A stretch of 64,000 bases of DNA from Psococerastis gibbosa (lineage: Eukaryota; Arthropoda; Insecta; Psocodea; Psocidae). The DNA lies in NCBI GenBank assembly GCA_963971405.1, contig OZ020489.1:36861047-36925046 (forward strand), written 5' to 3'. The first letter of the stretch is position 1. Each line of letters begins with the position of its first letter. Below, piece after piece: positions 39,848 to 50,829 of this stretch. The translations under genes and the position numbers were made by a program. A model generated the notes under the pieces. That model was not told the DNA's origin. It saw nothing but the letters and a program-made list of their open reading frames with translations, and ran no database searches.

Positions 39848-42826
39848 TTAGGCATAATGAAGATTTAGGCAAACTTTTGAATTTTCATTCACGAAACTAT
39901 CCTGAGCATTAGTTTCAATGGTTGGATGTGAAACAGGGTCAACCTCTTCAATAGTTTTTGGTGTCGTCAATGAACAACGATTGTTAGATCTTAGAAATAA
40001 TTCCACGATAAACCCAGCAAATGAAAAGAAAAGAGAGCATAATAGAAGGTAGAAGGCACCAATAACGTTTTCAACTTTTAACGGACCAAGATGCCGACGA
40101 ATAAGAGGAGGGTTCTTTCTAAATTCATCTAGATAGTGACCAGGAAGGCCTGCTTCTACTAACCACGTCATATATTTCTCTATTAAGGGTAAAAGAGGAT
40201 GTCCCAAAGACATATAAAAACTCAGGGGATAGTAATATACGGGTGGTTTCAATATATGAACCTTCGCCAGTCCGTCATCATCAAAATATTCAGGATCCAA
40301 AATGCGTATAGTGTAAGAAATTTTAGGGCCAAGAAATGCGTTTGTGCGTTGAATGACATTAACTAATCTAAAAAATGGTACAAATTCAATACTATGGTGT
40401 TCGATTATGTTTTGAAGTTCTCTGTATAAAGGAAGTATTGCCCTGTAAGCCGCAAAAAGTTGAATCGTCAAATTACTTTTTTCTAAGTCACCTATTGTCG
40501 TAATTGCTCGTTGCCTAGGTGAATCTCTTAAAAATAATAATAGGCACGATTGATAAGCAGTTGTGATGTGGAGGCTATAGGCGTAGGCAAAAACAATAAA
40601 AACAACCACGCCTCCTTTACTAGACATTTTGAATGGTAAATTGAGTATGATAGATGTCGTTGAGATAAGCGATGGAACAAATGTTCCAGAAATAAGGAAC
40701 TCGATAGCAGCTGTAGAAATATAAATGATAATTGAAGCTATGATAATGTAGAGCCAAGCTTCGGATCGGAATGCCTTGAAAATAGAAGTTGCTCGGGAAG
40801 CGGGTAACGGAGCAGGTACAACAAAGACCATTGCGTCTTGTGTGTGTGATGCCACAGAATCTGCAAAGTTTGTCAATGTACTCGTTCTTTCCATGTTACC
40901 AAACATCATATCATATTCATTATCCCATAACAATTTTACTCCATTTGTCGGATTACCAAGCGAATCTGTCGCCACCCAAATACTTCTTTCTTTCGGCAGG
41001 ATTCCTACATGGCCTTCGGCATTGAGTTTTCCCATCAAAGTCAGCATCAATTTTATTTCAACGCCTTTGTTTTCATCACTGACCAAAGGTGGAATGAGAG
41101 TAACAACAGATTTTATGGGGCAACCATTTAAATCTTTCTCTTCTTTCGTTGGAAACAAATTGTCAGCATTGAGTTGTACTATAGTTTTGACATTGCCGCA
41201 CTCTTGCGGACGGTAGGGAAACCATGTGTAATAGTTTGGAATGGTCGCATTGGCAACTACTACTGCGTTGACTATCCGAAGCTTTTCCCAGAGGTATTTT
41301 AACCATTGTTCTACGAGTTCCTGACCATCGGCAAGGACCAAGACTTTATACCTAGCTGACCATAAGTGCCATCCGATTAAAGATGGTACAACTGCCTCCG
41401 GAGATGAAGCTGCCAGTATTAAGCTGCGGGCTTTGTTCGAGTAGTGTCTTTCGTGTCACCACTTTGGAGTACCAGTCATTAATGTTCGTGTAGTTGACAA
41501 CGTTTTCAAAACAATATCAACTATTTCTGGCTTGCTTTCGTCGTGGTATAACAGAATCGGACTCTGTAATGAAAATATCGATGATAGGAATCCAACAGCT
41601 ATTGTTTATATATACCGGCATCAAACAGATGCAGTCCTAGTCGAAGTCTAATCAAAAACCAGTTAAACGGGGCGTCAGGCAGAGATGTGTGCTATCACCT
41701 ACCCTGTTCAACTTATGTACTAATCGGATAATGACGGAGGCTCTGGATGCAGCCATGGAAGGAATTGCTATCAATGGAGGGCTTGTGAACAATCTACGTT
41801 ATGCAGATGACACTGTGCTGGTTGCTCCATCTGATGAACAACTGCAGTCGTTATTCAATAAAATTAGTGCAGCAGGCAGAAACGCAGGCATCTTAATTAA
41901 CGAGCAGAAATCGAAGGGAATAGCTTTCAGTAATAAGAGGCAAAGATAAATCTGAATATTGTTTTGGATGGTGCACCTGCATTAAAAGGTCACCAATACT
42001 GGTATCTCGGATGCATTGTAAACAGTGAGTCAGCAGATTCGCAGCCGCACTGAGCAAACACAAACTGTCTTCATTAAAATGAAGAAAGTACTTCGGTGTC
42101 GGAATCTGCAGTTGGACTTTAGATTGCGAATGGTGCAATGTTATGTGTTCCCAATCGTTCTATATGGTATAGAGGGATGGACGTCACTTTGATACAAGCT
42201 ATAGATAACAGACTTAAAGCATTTGAAATGTGAGTATACAGTCGAATGCTGCGCATAACCTGGAGAGATCGTGTCCCTGAGGCTGAGGCCCTGAGGTTAC
42301 TGGTTACAGAAGCCGAGTAGCTGCTGACGGTTAAGAAGCGGAAACAGACATACTTCGGCCATGTGATGAGGAACGAAGAATATCGCCTTCTGCATATAGT
42401 TATTAATCCAAGGGAAGATAGAAGGCCAGAGAAACATCCTGGTTGACAAACCTGAGGCAGTGTGACTTGGCAATGTATCTATCGTCTTATATATAGTAAA
42501 TCGCATTGTGGTAAGTAGCCAAGTGATATAAATAAATAAATAATGACTTTAGTAAATCGCATTGTGGTAAGTAGCCAAGTGATATAAATAAATAAATAAT
42601 GACTTTTTTGTTCTATTACTAAGCCAACCTAGCGGAGTTCTTACACTCAACTAGGACTACGCGGGACCACCTGCTTTACACGCCCTCCGAAGCATGGCCA
42701 GAAAATGGAGCAAGAGTAAGACTGGAACCAACAGCTGAAATTAATGTGAGGCAACTTGCCTACCTCCATATATGAAGAAACTCCATGAAGAATAGTTTGA
42801 TTAAAAAGTATGATTGGCAGTAGCAT
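39848..42826 (-). CDS. Ionotropic receptor (IR) copy 2, with in-frame TGA
   Basis: This is a close paralogue of copy 1. Exon 1 (42764-42826) encodes MLLPIILFNQTILHGVSSYM then E, with donor GAG|GTAGGC. Exon 2 starts after TTTTCATTACAG at 41563 and ends at 39848. It contains TGA at 41456-41458 in the same place (PKW-stop-HER). The body then stays open for about 535 codons, with LSARYKVLV-like N-terminal blocks, DNLFPTKEEKDLNGC, M1 (about 40760-40690), M3 with ITTAYQSCLL (about 40620-40540) and M4 VENVIGAFYLL (about 40060-39990). The 1.2 kb intron is enlarged by a dead RTE-type LINE and a SINE. Membrane chemoreceptor function is inferred from the family. Confidence 0.84.
41456..41458 (-). other. 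In-frame TGA in IR copy 2
   Basis: The context AAG TGG TGA CAC GAA AGA is identical to copy 1. The codons after it (HERHYSNKARSL) remain similar to copy 1 (HERNYLNKARSL). Confidence 0.85.
41640..42490 (+). pseudogene. Degenerate RTE-type LINE fragment (RT and C-terminal part)
   Basis: The plus strand encodes RT blocks VKRGVRQRCVLSPTLFNLC and NNLRYADDTVLVAPSD (catalytic YADD), open to about 41949. After frame changes, further pieces follow: HQYWYLGCIVNSE, RLRMVQCYVFPIVLYGIEGW and MLRITWRDRVPEAEALRLL, all typical of the region after the RT in RTE-like elements. Several shifts and stops mean it is dead. It lies antisense within the intron of IR copy 2. Confidence 0.82.
42488..42605. repeat. Two direct copies of a ~55 bp unit at the LINE tail
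   Basis: AGTAAATCGCATTGTGGTAA through ATAAATAAATAATGACTT occurs twice in a row. It probably marks the LINE 3' end with tail duplication, directly abutting a SINE. Confidence 0.75.
42606..42735 (-). repeat. tRNA-derived SINE, minus-strand copy
   Basis: It contains CTAAGCCAACCTAGCGGAGT, GGGACCACCTGCTTTACACG and GACTGGAACCAACAGC. It is slightly deleted relative to the family at 4631, and ends 29 bp before exon 1 of IR copy 2. Confidence 0.78.
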
Positions 42827-42944
42827 TACTAACAAAATCAAATTTTTTTCCCACGAATCTCTTTGTAAATAAAGTTTTCGTCACAATGAAATTCTATAAC
42901 GTGCTGGTAGAATATAGTGAATAACGAGGCAATGTCAATAGACG

Positions 42945-42972
42945 GGACTTAATGAATCTGAAACACGCGTGA
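42945..42972. promoter_or_regulatory. Conserved upstream block of IR copy 2
   Basis: It reads GGACTTAATGAATCTGAAAC then ACGCGTGA. CAATGTCAATAGA just before it is shared with copy 1. Confidence 0.5.
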
Positions 42973-43567
42973 GGATTAATAAAAAACATTTTGTACTTGA
43001 TGAGTTTTATAACTTGTTCAGTTTTAATAGTGTTTTGATGACTAGTAACAACTGTTGTGGCGATATGCAGGAGTCGCCATTGAATTTTATTATCTCGAAA
43101 TTACTTCGCCACCCATTATATCAGAGCCAGAAGTCATGTTTGTGAATAAATATTGCAAACACCTTTGCTACAGGTCAATGGAAACTGCAGAAATTGTTCA
43201 ACAACTGCCTAAAAAAAAAGAAAAATGCAACAAAACTTTTAATTTATTAATTTATTGGCTTTATAAGAAAAGAAAAAAAAGAAGAAAAATACAAATCTGT
43301 CATGACATAAAAGGTTTTCATATTATCATACAATACTGTAATAAGTAATAAGTGAATTACTTTTGATTCACATAATGTGTCTTTTTATAAGTATAACACA
43401 AGGTTTGTATTTGCCGACTAAAATTTATGAATGCTCCATAAAAATGACCAATTCGTTTCCACATCCAGTGTAAAAATTGTGTGGGAAAACACTGATATTC
43501 TTTGGAATTTTTGTATTTGGTCAACCTGTTTTTTTTTTTACTCACATTATTTTTTTCTATACAAATT
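42973..43567. other. Spacer between IR copies 2 and 3
   Basis: AT-rich with A-rich runs near 43200-43300. Nothing else is recognised. Confidence 0.5.
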
Positions 43568-45875
43568 TTATGAGTGTGGTTTGTGTACCGCTGTTAGGTA
43601 GGCGCGGGAAAGAGCCCACAAGTTCCGTTTTGAATTCAACAGAAAACTCTTTTGCAAAATTTCTGAAATGAAGATAACAGAAGAAACAGAAAGACAGCAT
43701 AAAAGTAGGTAAAAGGCCCCAATAACGTTTTCAACGCTTAAAGGAGAAAGATTCCTAAGAACAAGGGGAGGATTCCTTTTAAATTCATCTAAATAGTGAC
43801 TGGGAAGACCTGCTTCCAACATCCATGCAGTATATTTATCAATTAGTGGTAAAAGGGGGTGGCCCAAAGACATGTAGAAACATAAAGGTAAAACAGATAA
43901 AGGTGATTTGATTATGAGAACCTTAGCCAATCCATCACCATCAAAAAATGCATCATCCAATAAACGTATTGAAAAAGCAATTTTAGGGCCCATCACTGCG
44001 CTTCTTCCTTCAGATACATAATCCAATCTAAAAAATGGTACATATTCAATCACAAGATTCTCTAAAGTTGCTAGAAGACTGGTGTCAACTGTGACGATAC
44101 CCTTGTAGGAAGCTATAACCTGAACAGCCAAATTGGTTTCCGCTAAGTCGCTCATTGATTTTATCGCTCGTTCTCTAGGAGAGTCTCTTAAAAATAGCAA
44201 TAGGCAGGATTGATATGCCGTTGTAATGTGAAGGCTATAGATATAGGCAAATATCACAAAAACAAGCAGACTTCTGCATTTGGGGAGTCTAAATGGAATA
44301 TTGAGATTTAATGATAATGTTGAAATGAGGGCTAAAGAGAAATTTCCATTCGTGAGGTACTCAATGGTAGCAGTAAAGAAATAAAAAACAATTGAAACTC
44401 CCATGACGTAAAGCCAGGCTTCGAAACTGAAAGCTTTGACAATAGAAGCGGCTCGTGAAGCAGGTAAAGGTGCCGGAACGAAGAAAACCATTTCATCTTG
44501 AGTATGTGATGATACAAAATCTGCGTAGAGGGGCGCTCTACCGGCTCTTTCCATATTACCAAACATAATGTCACACTGATTGTCCCACAATAACTTTAAT
44601 CCATTCGTGGGATTGCCCTTATCATCCAGTGTTATCCAAATGTTGCGCTCCAAAGGAAGAATTTCTACGTGGACTTCAGCATTGATTTTTTCCATTATAG
44701 TCCGCATTATTTTCGTTTCAAAGCCTGTATGCTCATCGATGACAATAGGGCGAAAGCGTGACATAACGGTTTTCACGAGGCAACCATTGATGTCATTGAT
44801 CATTTTCGATGGAAACAAATTGTCGACACTCAGTTGCACGATAGTTTTGACGTTGCTGCACTCTTTCGGTCGATAAGGAAACCACGTAAAATAATTAGGA
44901 AACGTCATGTTGGCCGCAACCACTACGTTGACCATACGAAGTTTTTCCCATAGGTATTTCAGCCATTGTTCAACACAGTCTTGGCCATCAACAAAGACTA
45001 AAGCTGGATTCCTGGCAGACCACAAGCGCCAACCGTGTAGTGATGGTACAACTGCTTCGGGCGACGAAGCCACCAGTATTAGGCTTCTGCTTTGAGCTGT
45101 CACTCCATCCATATAGCCCATACGATGTCACCATTTTGGCGAACCGGTCATTAATGCTTTAGAACTTGATAGAGCTTTGAAAATGACATCAACTAATTCC
45201 GGTTTGCTTTCGTCGTGAAATAATAGAATCGGGCTCTGAAATAAAATTATATTATGGAAACCAGAGCTGTTGGGCACCTGTTTACTTTAAGGAAATGTTT
45301 CTATTTTTGTCTTCGTTATACGTAAAATTGCGCAATACATAAAAATATACAAATAAATACTGTACATATGTAAAAGATCGAAAAGATAAAAATACAGCTG
45401 TCATCGTGCCACCGACCCTCCATGAGGATAAGACGCAGTAAAGGTAAGTACTATGTATAATATGTAGGCACTGACTACACACTTTAATATATTTTATTCG
45501 ACCGAAGAAATATTTGGATTGTTTATTTTTTATTGAATCTGAATTTTGGTTAGCCTACACGTTGAACATTAATGCAGTGTTAACCTGAACCAACATTTTC
45601 AACATATTTGAATGAATGTATTAATTAATGAAATACGACGTTATTGCAATACAATTGGCGAACAATAAGACTTTTATAAAGTCCTTTTTCATGTTAACCA
45701 AATATTTGCAATAAATAGGAAAATTAAAAAAGGCCTAAGTAATTGGATTACAAAAATAAGTAAACCATAATCTAAAAAGGTATCAATTTATGAAATAAGC
45801 TTATAACTCTACCTCCAAATATGAAGAAAGTCCCTGAAGCAAGGATTGGTTAAAAAGCATAATTGGCAAGAGCAT
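43568..45875 (-). CDS. Ionotropic receptor (IR) copy 3, with in-frame TGA
   Basis: Exon 1 (45813-45875) encodes MLLPIMLFNQSLLQGLSSYL then E, with donor GAG|GTAGAG. Exon 2 runs from 45235 (after TTTCAG) to 43568. TGA at 45128-45130 lies at the same codon as in copies 1 and 2 (PKW-stop-HRMGY). The segment after it is 12 nt longer than in the others, so the reading frame is kept. The body is open for about 517 codons from an ATG at 45121. Family features are the S1 block DNLFPSKMINDINGC, M1 (about 44430-44350), a pore segment, M3 with ITTAYQSCLLLFL (about 44270-44200) and M4 VENVIGAFYLLLCCLSVS (about 43730-43670). The internal ATG could serve as a start, but that would drop the signal peptide. 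Confidence 0.84.
45128..45130 (-). other. In-frame TGA in IR copy 3
   Basis: The context is AAA TGG TGA CAT CGT ATG. TGG-TGA-CAY is conserved across all three open copies even though the following residues have diverged. Confidence 0.85.
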
Positions 45876-45980
45876 TATTAAAATTGGATGTGGAGTTGAG
45901 CGGTCAAGCAATGCAGTCCAAACATTTAGTCCTAGCAATGGGCAACACGACAATACTCATGAGCATGAGTGTCCAATAAA

Positions 45981-46008
45981 GTCCCGATAATGAATATGTA
46001 GCACGAGG
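45981..46008. promoter_or_regulatory. Conserved upstream block of IR copy 3 (weaker)
   Basis: It reads GTCCCGATAATGAATATGTA then GCACGAGG, an imperfect match to the copy 2 block GGACTTAATGAATCTGAAAC. It lies about 106 bp from the ATG. Confidence 0.4.
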
Positions 46009-46056
46009 TAATGCTCATTCGTATCAGTTTGCTGCTATTGTTGTTTTAAGTGAAGT

Positions 46057-46503
46057 CTTCCGTGTGGTGTGTATTAAATTTAGCCACGCCATCCACCTAT
46101 CCCGCCATTGTTTAGCTTACAATGCTGCCATCCAAGGGAATGGCAGATTTAGTGTTTTAATACAGATACTATCTACATAGAGATACGTCTTGGAATTATT
46201 TTCCTAAAAATAATAAGCATCACTTCCTTGCGCGGGGATAATACTTTATAGCAGTGGTCTGTTTTAACCTTTGGTTTTTGTTTGTTTTATCTTCCGTGTG
46301 GTCTGTATTAAATTTAGCCACGCTATCCTACATTATTTGGCTTATAATGCTGCCATCCAAGGGAAACAAATACCCAGGCAGATTTAGTGATAAATTGAGA
46401 TACTATCTATACAGGGATACGTCTTGGAATTATTTTCCTAAAAATAATAATCGTCACTTCCTTGGCACAGGGATAATCCTTTACAGCAGTGGTCTGTTTT
46501 AAC
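46057..46503. repeat. Tandem duplication, ~210 bp units
   Basis: CTTCCGTGTGGT, ATTAAATTTAGCCACGC, AATGCTGCCATCCAAGGGAA, GATACGTCTTGGAATTATTT and GCAGTGGTCTGTTTTAAC occur in order in 46057-46268 and again in 46291-46503. Both are non-coding. Confidence 0.85.
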
Positions 46504-47314
46504 TGTTTTGATTTTTGTTCTTTCCAATTGTAGTGTTCTCAAATTTTAGTTTTAAGTGTCCAGGACCCGAGAAGCATAGGGCTTCGAAAGGCCGCTCCGC
46601 AACAAAGTAGTTGCACTGTAAAAATCACTAATATTCCACATTATACTGTCGACCACTTCTAGTCTTCAGTTTAGATGCCATATTCCGAAATGCAAGTGAG
46701 TAGCCAAAAAGTCAGCGAATCGAGACTATATATCTGGACAGGAAAACTGATAAGAATCTGAGCTTATGCTTAGCTTAGATGTAGACACACCCGCTCCTTA
46801 CAGCCACATAATTTGGATAAGGAAAGTTTCACTTAACTTGATTCCATTTCTCATTCTAAGACCAAATGAAGACAGAAAAGATCAAGTAATCTCTAACAGA
46901 GTTGCAAAAGTAAAACCCAAGAAAATTATTAAAAATAACCCACTTATCTGTTAATGCATATTTAAAAATAAATACATTTTTGCTGAACCCTTGGGGAAGG
47001 AGGAGGAGTAGCTCACGACGACCATGTCTTTTTAGGGTGGAATCGGAAACTCAAGTAATTGCAAAAAAAGCAAGCTTCACGGGAGAAAATATTGATCAGA
47101 GACATAATTGGAATGAGGTGTCATAAGTATAAAGGAATGTTCCTATGCATTTTGATATTGTACATCCATGGCTGTCACTAATACCGTTGGGTAATAGGTG
47201 TGGAAGGTTTCAATCTATTAATTTTTTTGAAAATTCCATCGTGGTGAGATATCCCTGAGGCGAGAAATCCTCGTGTTGAGGTGGAGTCTGTCAAGTTACT
47301 TCAAATACCAAAAG
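46504..47314. other. Spacer between IR copies 3 and 4
   Basis: No gene is recognised. 47220-47300 has a faint resemblance to the LINE tail block near 42265, but it is too weak to call. Confidence 0.45.
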
Positions 47315-49096
47315 TTATTCTTTGGCTATGTACTGATAATAAACTACTCTGTTAGCAACTAATGAACTCACTTGCTTTAACGAAGAACAACGATTACGAG
47401 ATCGCTGAAAGAGCTCAATAGCAAACACAATGAAAGAAAGAGAAAGAGCGCACACATGAAGGAAGAAGGCGCGAACAACATTTTCGAAATTTAAGGGAGC
47501 AAGATTTCTAACAACTAGAGGAGGGTTTTTTGAGAATTCATCTAGATAGTGAACGGGAATGCCAGATTCTAACAACCACGTAGTATATTTGTCTATGAGT
47601 GGTAAAAGAGGATGTCCCATAGACACATAGAAACACAAAGACAAGGCAGATACGGGTGGCTTCATAACTAGAATCTTCGGAAGCCCATCTTTATCACGAA
47701 ATTCATCATCAAGTGCACGCATGGAAATAGAAATTTTAGGACCAAGCAATGCGCTCTTGCCTTCTTTCACATTTTGTAAATTAAAAGATGATAAAACTAT
47801 GTTATGGGGAGGTTTCAATAATTTTTCAAGTTTACAGTTAAGTGCAAGTGTGTTCTTAAGGGAAGGCAGAAACTGGACAATTAAATTAGTTTTTTCTATG
47901 TCGTCTATTGATTTCATTGCTGGTTCTCGAGGGAAGTCTCTCAAAGAAGCCAGAAGACACGATTGATATGCCGTTGTGATATGAATGCTGTAGATATAAG
48001 CGAACCCAATAAAAATAAGGAAACTTCTGCTATCGGGAAGTTTGAAAGATAAATTCAAAAAAACAGAAACAGTCGGTATTAGAGCAGACGAAAAATCTCC
48101 CAACCTGTGATACTCAATGGCAGCAGTAAAGATATAAATGAAAATAGTAGTTCCGATAATAAATAGCCAAGCATCGAATCGAAAAGCCTTGAAAATTGAA
48201 CCAGCTGGAGAAGCAGGCAAAGGAGCTGGTACGAAGAAAATCATTTTATCTTGCAAATATGATGTCACAAAACCTCAGATCTCCCCATATTACTAAACAA
48301 AATTTCAAATTCATTTACCCATAGACTTTTCATTCCATTTGTCGGATTACCAAGCGCATCCGTTAATGTCCAGACGTTTTTCTCCCAGGCGAGTTTTTCA
48401 ATGAAAATTGTGGCATTAAGTTTTTCCACCACGGTCCGTATAATTTTCGTTTCAACGCCTGTGTGCTCATCAATTGCTAGAGGCCTAAGGGGTGACATAA
48501 TTGATTTCAAGAGGCAACCATTCAAGCCATTGGTTACTTTCGTAGGATACAATTTGTCATAGCTGAGTTGGACGATAGTTGTGACGCTGTTACACTCTTG
48601 CAGTTGATAGGGAAACCATGTGAAATAACTTGGATTAGTAACGTTGGCAACGACTACTATATTCACAACCCGAAGTTTTTCCCACAAGTATTTTAGCCAC
48701 GGATCAACATTTTTCCGGCCATCAACAAAGGCAACGACTCGATCTCTGGCAGAGCAGCAGTGCCAACCAAGCAGTGATGCGGTAACTGCTTCAGGAGAGG
48801 AAGTTATCAGCATGTCTCTTATTTGGTGTGCCAATTACTACTATTTTAGAATTGGAGAGCACTCTTAAAACATTATCGACCATTTCCGGTTTGCTATCAT
48901 CATGAAAAAGAAGAATTGGACTCTGAAAGCAATCAAAACATTTTTTGGAAACTACTCGTGCACGCGGCCAAATAGGAGCCCAAATAACGTTAGCGAGGAG
49001 TAATATACATGTTTTCACGGTCAATGCGTATCTGAATCCACTTTATTAGGCTATGTATCGCTGGCTTCATTACATGGAGATTTTTTATACTTAGAT

Positions 49097-49373
49097 CAGG
49101 GGTTCTCAAACTTTCATTTGCCACGGACCCCCTCAGAATAAAACTATAGTTCCGCAGACCGCAGACCTTATTAGCCCAATCCCCCTCGCTCATATAAAAA
49201 ACACGAACATTAACTATAAGACTTTAAAGAATAACTTTATTGTCGGCTTTACTAACTTGGAAAAGTTACTGACGAGGCGTATAAAAATATAAAAATTACG
49301 CGACTAAACACTGTGATTCTATCTAGTGCTAAGAATAGTATGGGGTCTGCGGACCACACTTTGAGAACCTCTG
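49097..49373. mobile_element. hAT-type MITE in the intron of IR copy 4
   Basis: It starts CAGGGGTTCTCAAACTTTC and ends CACACTTTGAGAACCTCTG. The flanks are ACTTAGAT and ACTTAGGC, a target duplication with two changes. It is 277 bp and non-coding. Its terminus resembles the 19447 element, but the interior does not. Confidence 0.85.
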
Positions 49374-49873
49374 ACTTAGGCCTTATCCGAGGGGGCCGAA
49401 ATCAGCTTTGCAAGGGTTTGTAATAGGGTATATAAATTGTATTATTATTATTGGCTTATTACTTTCGACCCTTGACCTACCGTTCCAAAGCGTTCTCACA
49501 GTGTTTTATTCTCTATCAACCGGACTAAGCAGGCGCTGGACAATAAAATAATTTTAAAAAAATAAAATAAAATGAAATCGTAGTTTGTAACAGCAAGACC
49601 AGTTTCATATTACTATAATAATCGAAAAACTTAAGCGTTCGTTATATCATTAAATTTGCCTTAAACAGAAGCGCCGTGACACAACAAACCTGATGAGGGC
49701 CTAAGCCTGAATACAGGACAGGTAGAGGATTCTCTTTCTAGACCACAAATCAAACATTTCGATCATCACAAAGTTTTCGTTATACTGCGCATAAAAAGGA
49801 ACGCAATAATTAAAGCTTTCGAAAGAAATGAACATTTTCTCATCTGAAATAATAATACTTGAGTAAAAACCTT

Positions 49874-50150
49874 TAAGAGTTTACAGCCCGTAGGAAATTG
49901 GCAACTAATACTTTTTATTTTTTATTAAATTAACTAAGCATGCTATTAAAGATTTGGTTCATCAAAGATGTAGAAGACTACTTCATGCATCATATTATAA
50001 GATATTTTTAATTTTCGAAATTGTAGTTTTTTCTGATAAACTAGTCTTCTACAACTTTGATGAGGCAAATCTTTAATAACATGCTTAGTTAATTAAATAA
50101 AAAGTATTAAATTTCGGGCTGCCACTTTCCTACGCGCTGTACACTCTTAA
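49874..50150. mobile_element. MITE (TTAAGAGTTTACAGCCCGTAGG ends), internally deleted
   Basis: TTAAGAGTTTACAGCCCGTA is mirrored by TACGCGCTGTACACTCTTAA. The core TTGGTTCATCAAAGATGTAG is as in 30042-30434, but about 115 bp shorter. Confidence 0.85.
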
Positions 50151-50446
50151 GGTGCACGATTTTATAATTATAATGTTATAAATTAGACTGGGAAATAAAC
50201 ATGTTTTACAAAGGTTCAATTTTTTGATGATTTTTTCATCTGACCACTTTCATTTTTTTTTCCGGTTGTGATACCAAAAATTAATTCATTTCGTCAAAAA
50301 TACACGGCCTTTTCTTGTCATCAAAATATTTTGAAATCTGTCCCTCATACCTCCAAATGTAAGGAAATTCCATGAAGAATAGATTGGTTAAGTAGCAGAA
50401 TTGGTAAAAGCAGTGTTGCCCCAAAAAAATATAAGTTTTCCTCGCA

Positions 50447-50829
50447 GACTTCCAGTGATCATAAGATCTAGTTTGTGAAGTTTAATTTACAGTAAAACAG
50501 AGCTAATACACAATGCGTAGCCTTAATGAGCCTTCGACACGTGTTTATACAAAGCACTGCATTTATAAATTATATGAAATATGTGAGACTTGTTCAAATA
50601 GTACAGTCATATCTATGCTAATGGCCAACCATTTTGGAATTCCAGTGTTCTTAAGATCTAGTTTGTGAAGTGTAATTTAGAGCAAAACTGAGCTAATACC
50701 TAGCCCTAATGAGCCTTCGACACGTGTTTATATAAAGCACTGCATTTATAATCTGCATGACATGTGTCAGACTTGTTCAAATTCGTAGTACAGTCATATC
50801 TATACTATTGGCCAACCGTTTTGGAAAAA
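50447..50829. repeat. Tandem duplication upstream of IR copy 4, ~190 bp units
   Basis: Units 50447-50638 and 50639-50829 share AAGATCTAGTTTGTGAAGT, CCTTCGACACGTGTTTATA, GCACTGCATTTATAA and CAGTCATATCTAT. Each contains one copy of the block that is conserved upstream of the other IR genes. Confidence 0.88.
50521..50545. promoter_or_regulatory. Conserved upstream block of IR copy 4 (first of two)
   Basis: It reads CCTTAATGAGCCTTCGACAC then GTGTT, and contains an E-box CACGTG. It lies about 108 bp upstream of the exon 1 start position. A second copy lies at 50704-50728 in the duplicated unit. Confidence 0.45.

Larger units (their letters stand above)
47315..50413 (-). pseudogene. Ionotropic receptor copy 4, pseudogene
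   Basis: Exon 1 (50351-50413) reads LLLPILLLNQSILHGISLHL then E, with donor GAG|GTATGA. The homologous start codon is CTG, not ATG, and no in-frame ATG precedes it. Exon 2 starts at 48922 after GCTTTCAG with SPILLFHDDSK. The frame breaks near 48815-48835, where the other copies have TGA, and continues one base over in 48834-48265. It breaks again at 48265-48285 (NMGRSEVL-stop, followed by the shifted TSYLQDKMIFFVPAPLP), with several residues lost relative to copies 1-3. The last part, 48268-47315, is open and holds M1, M3 (ITTAYQSCLL) and M4. Three independent lesions argue for a dead gene. Confidence 0.82.
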
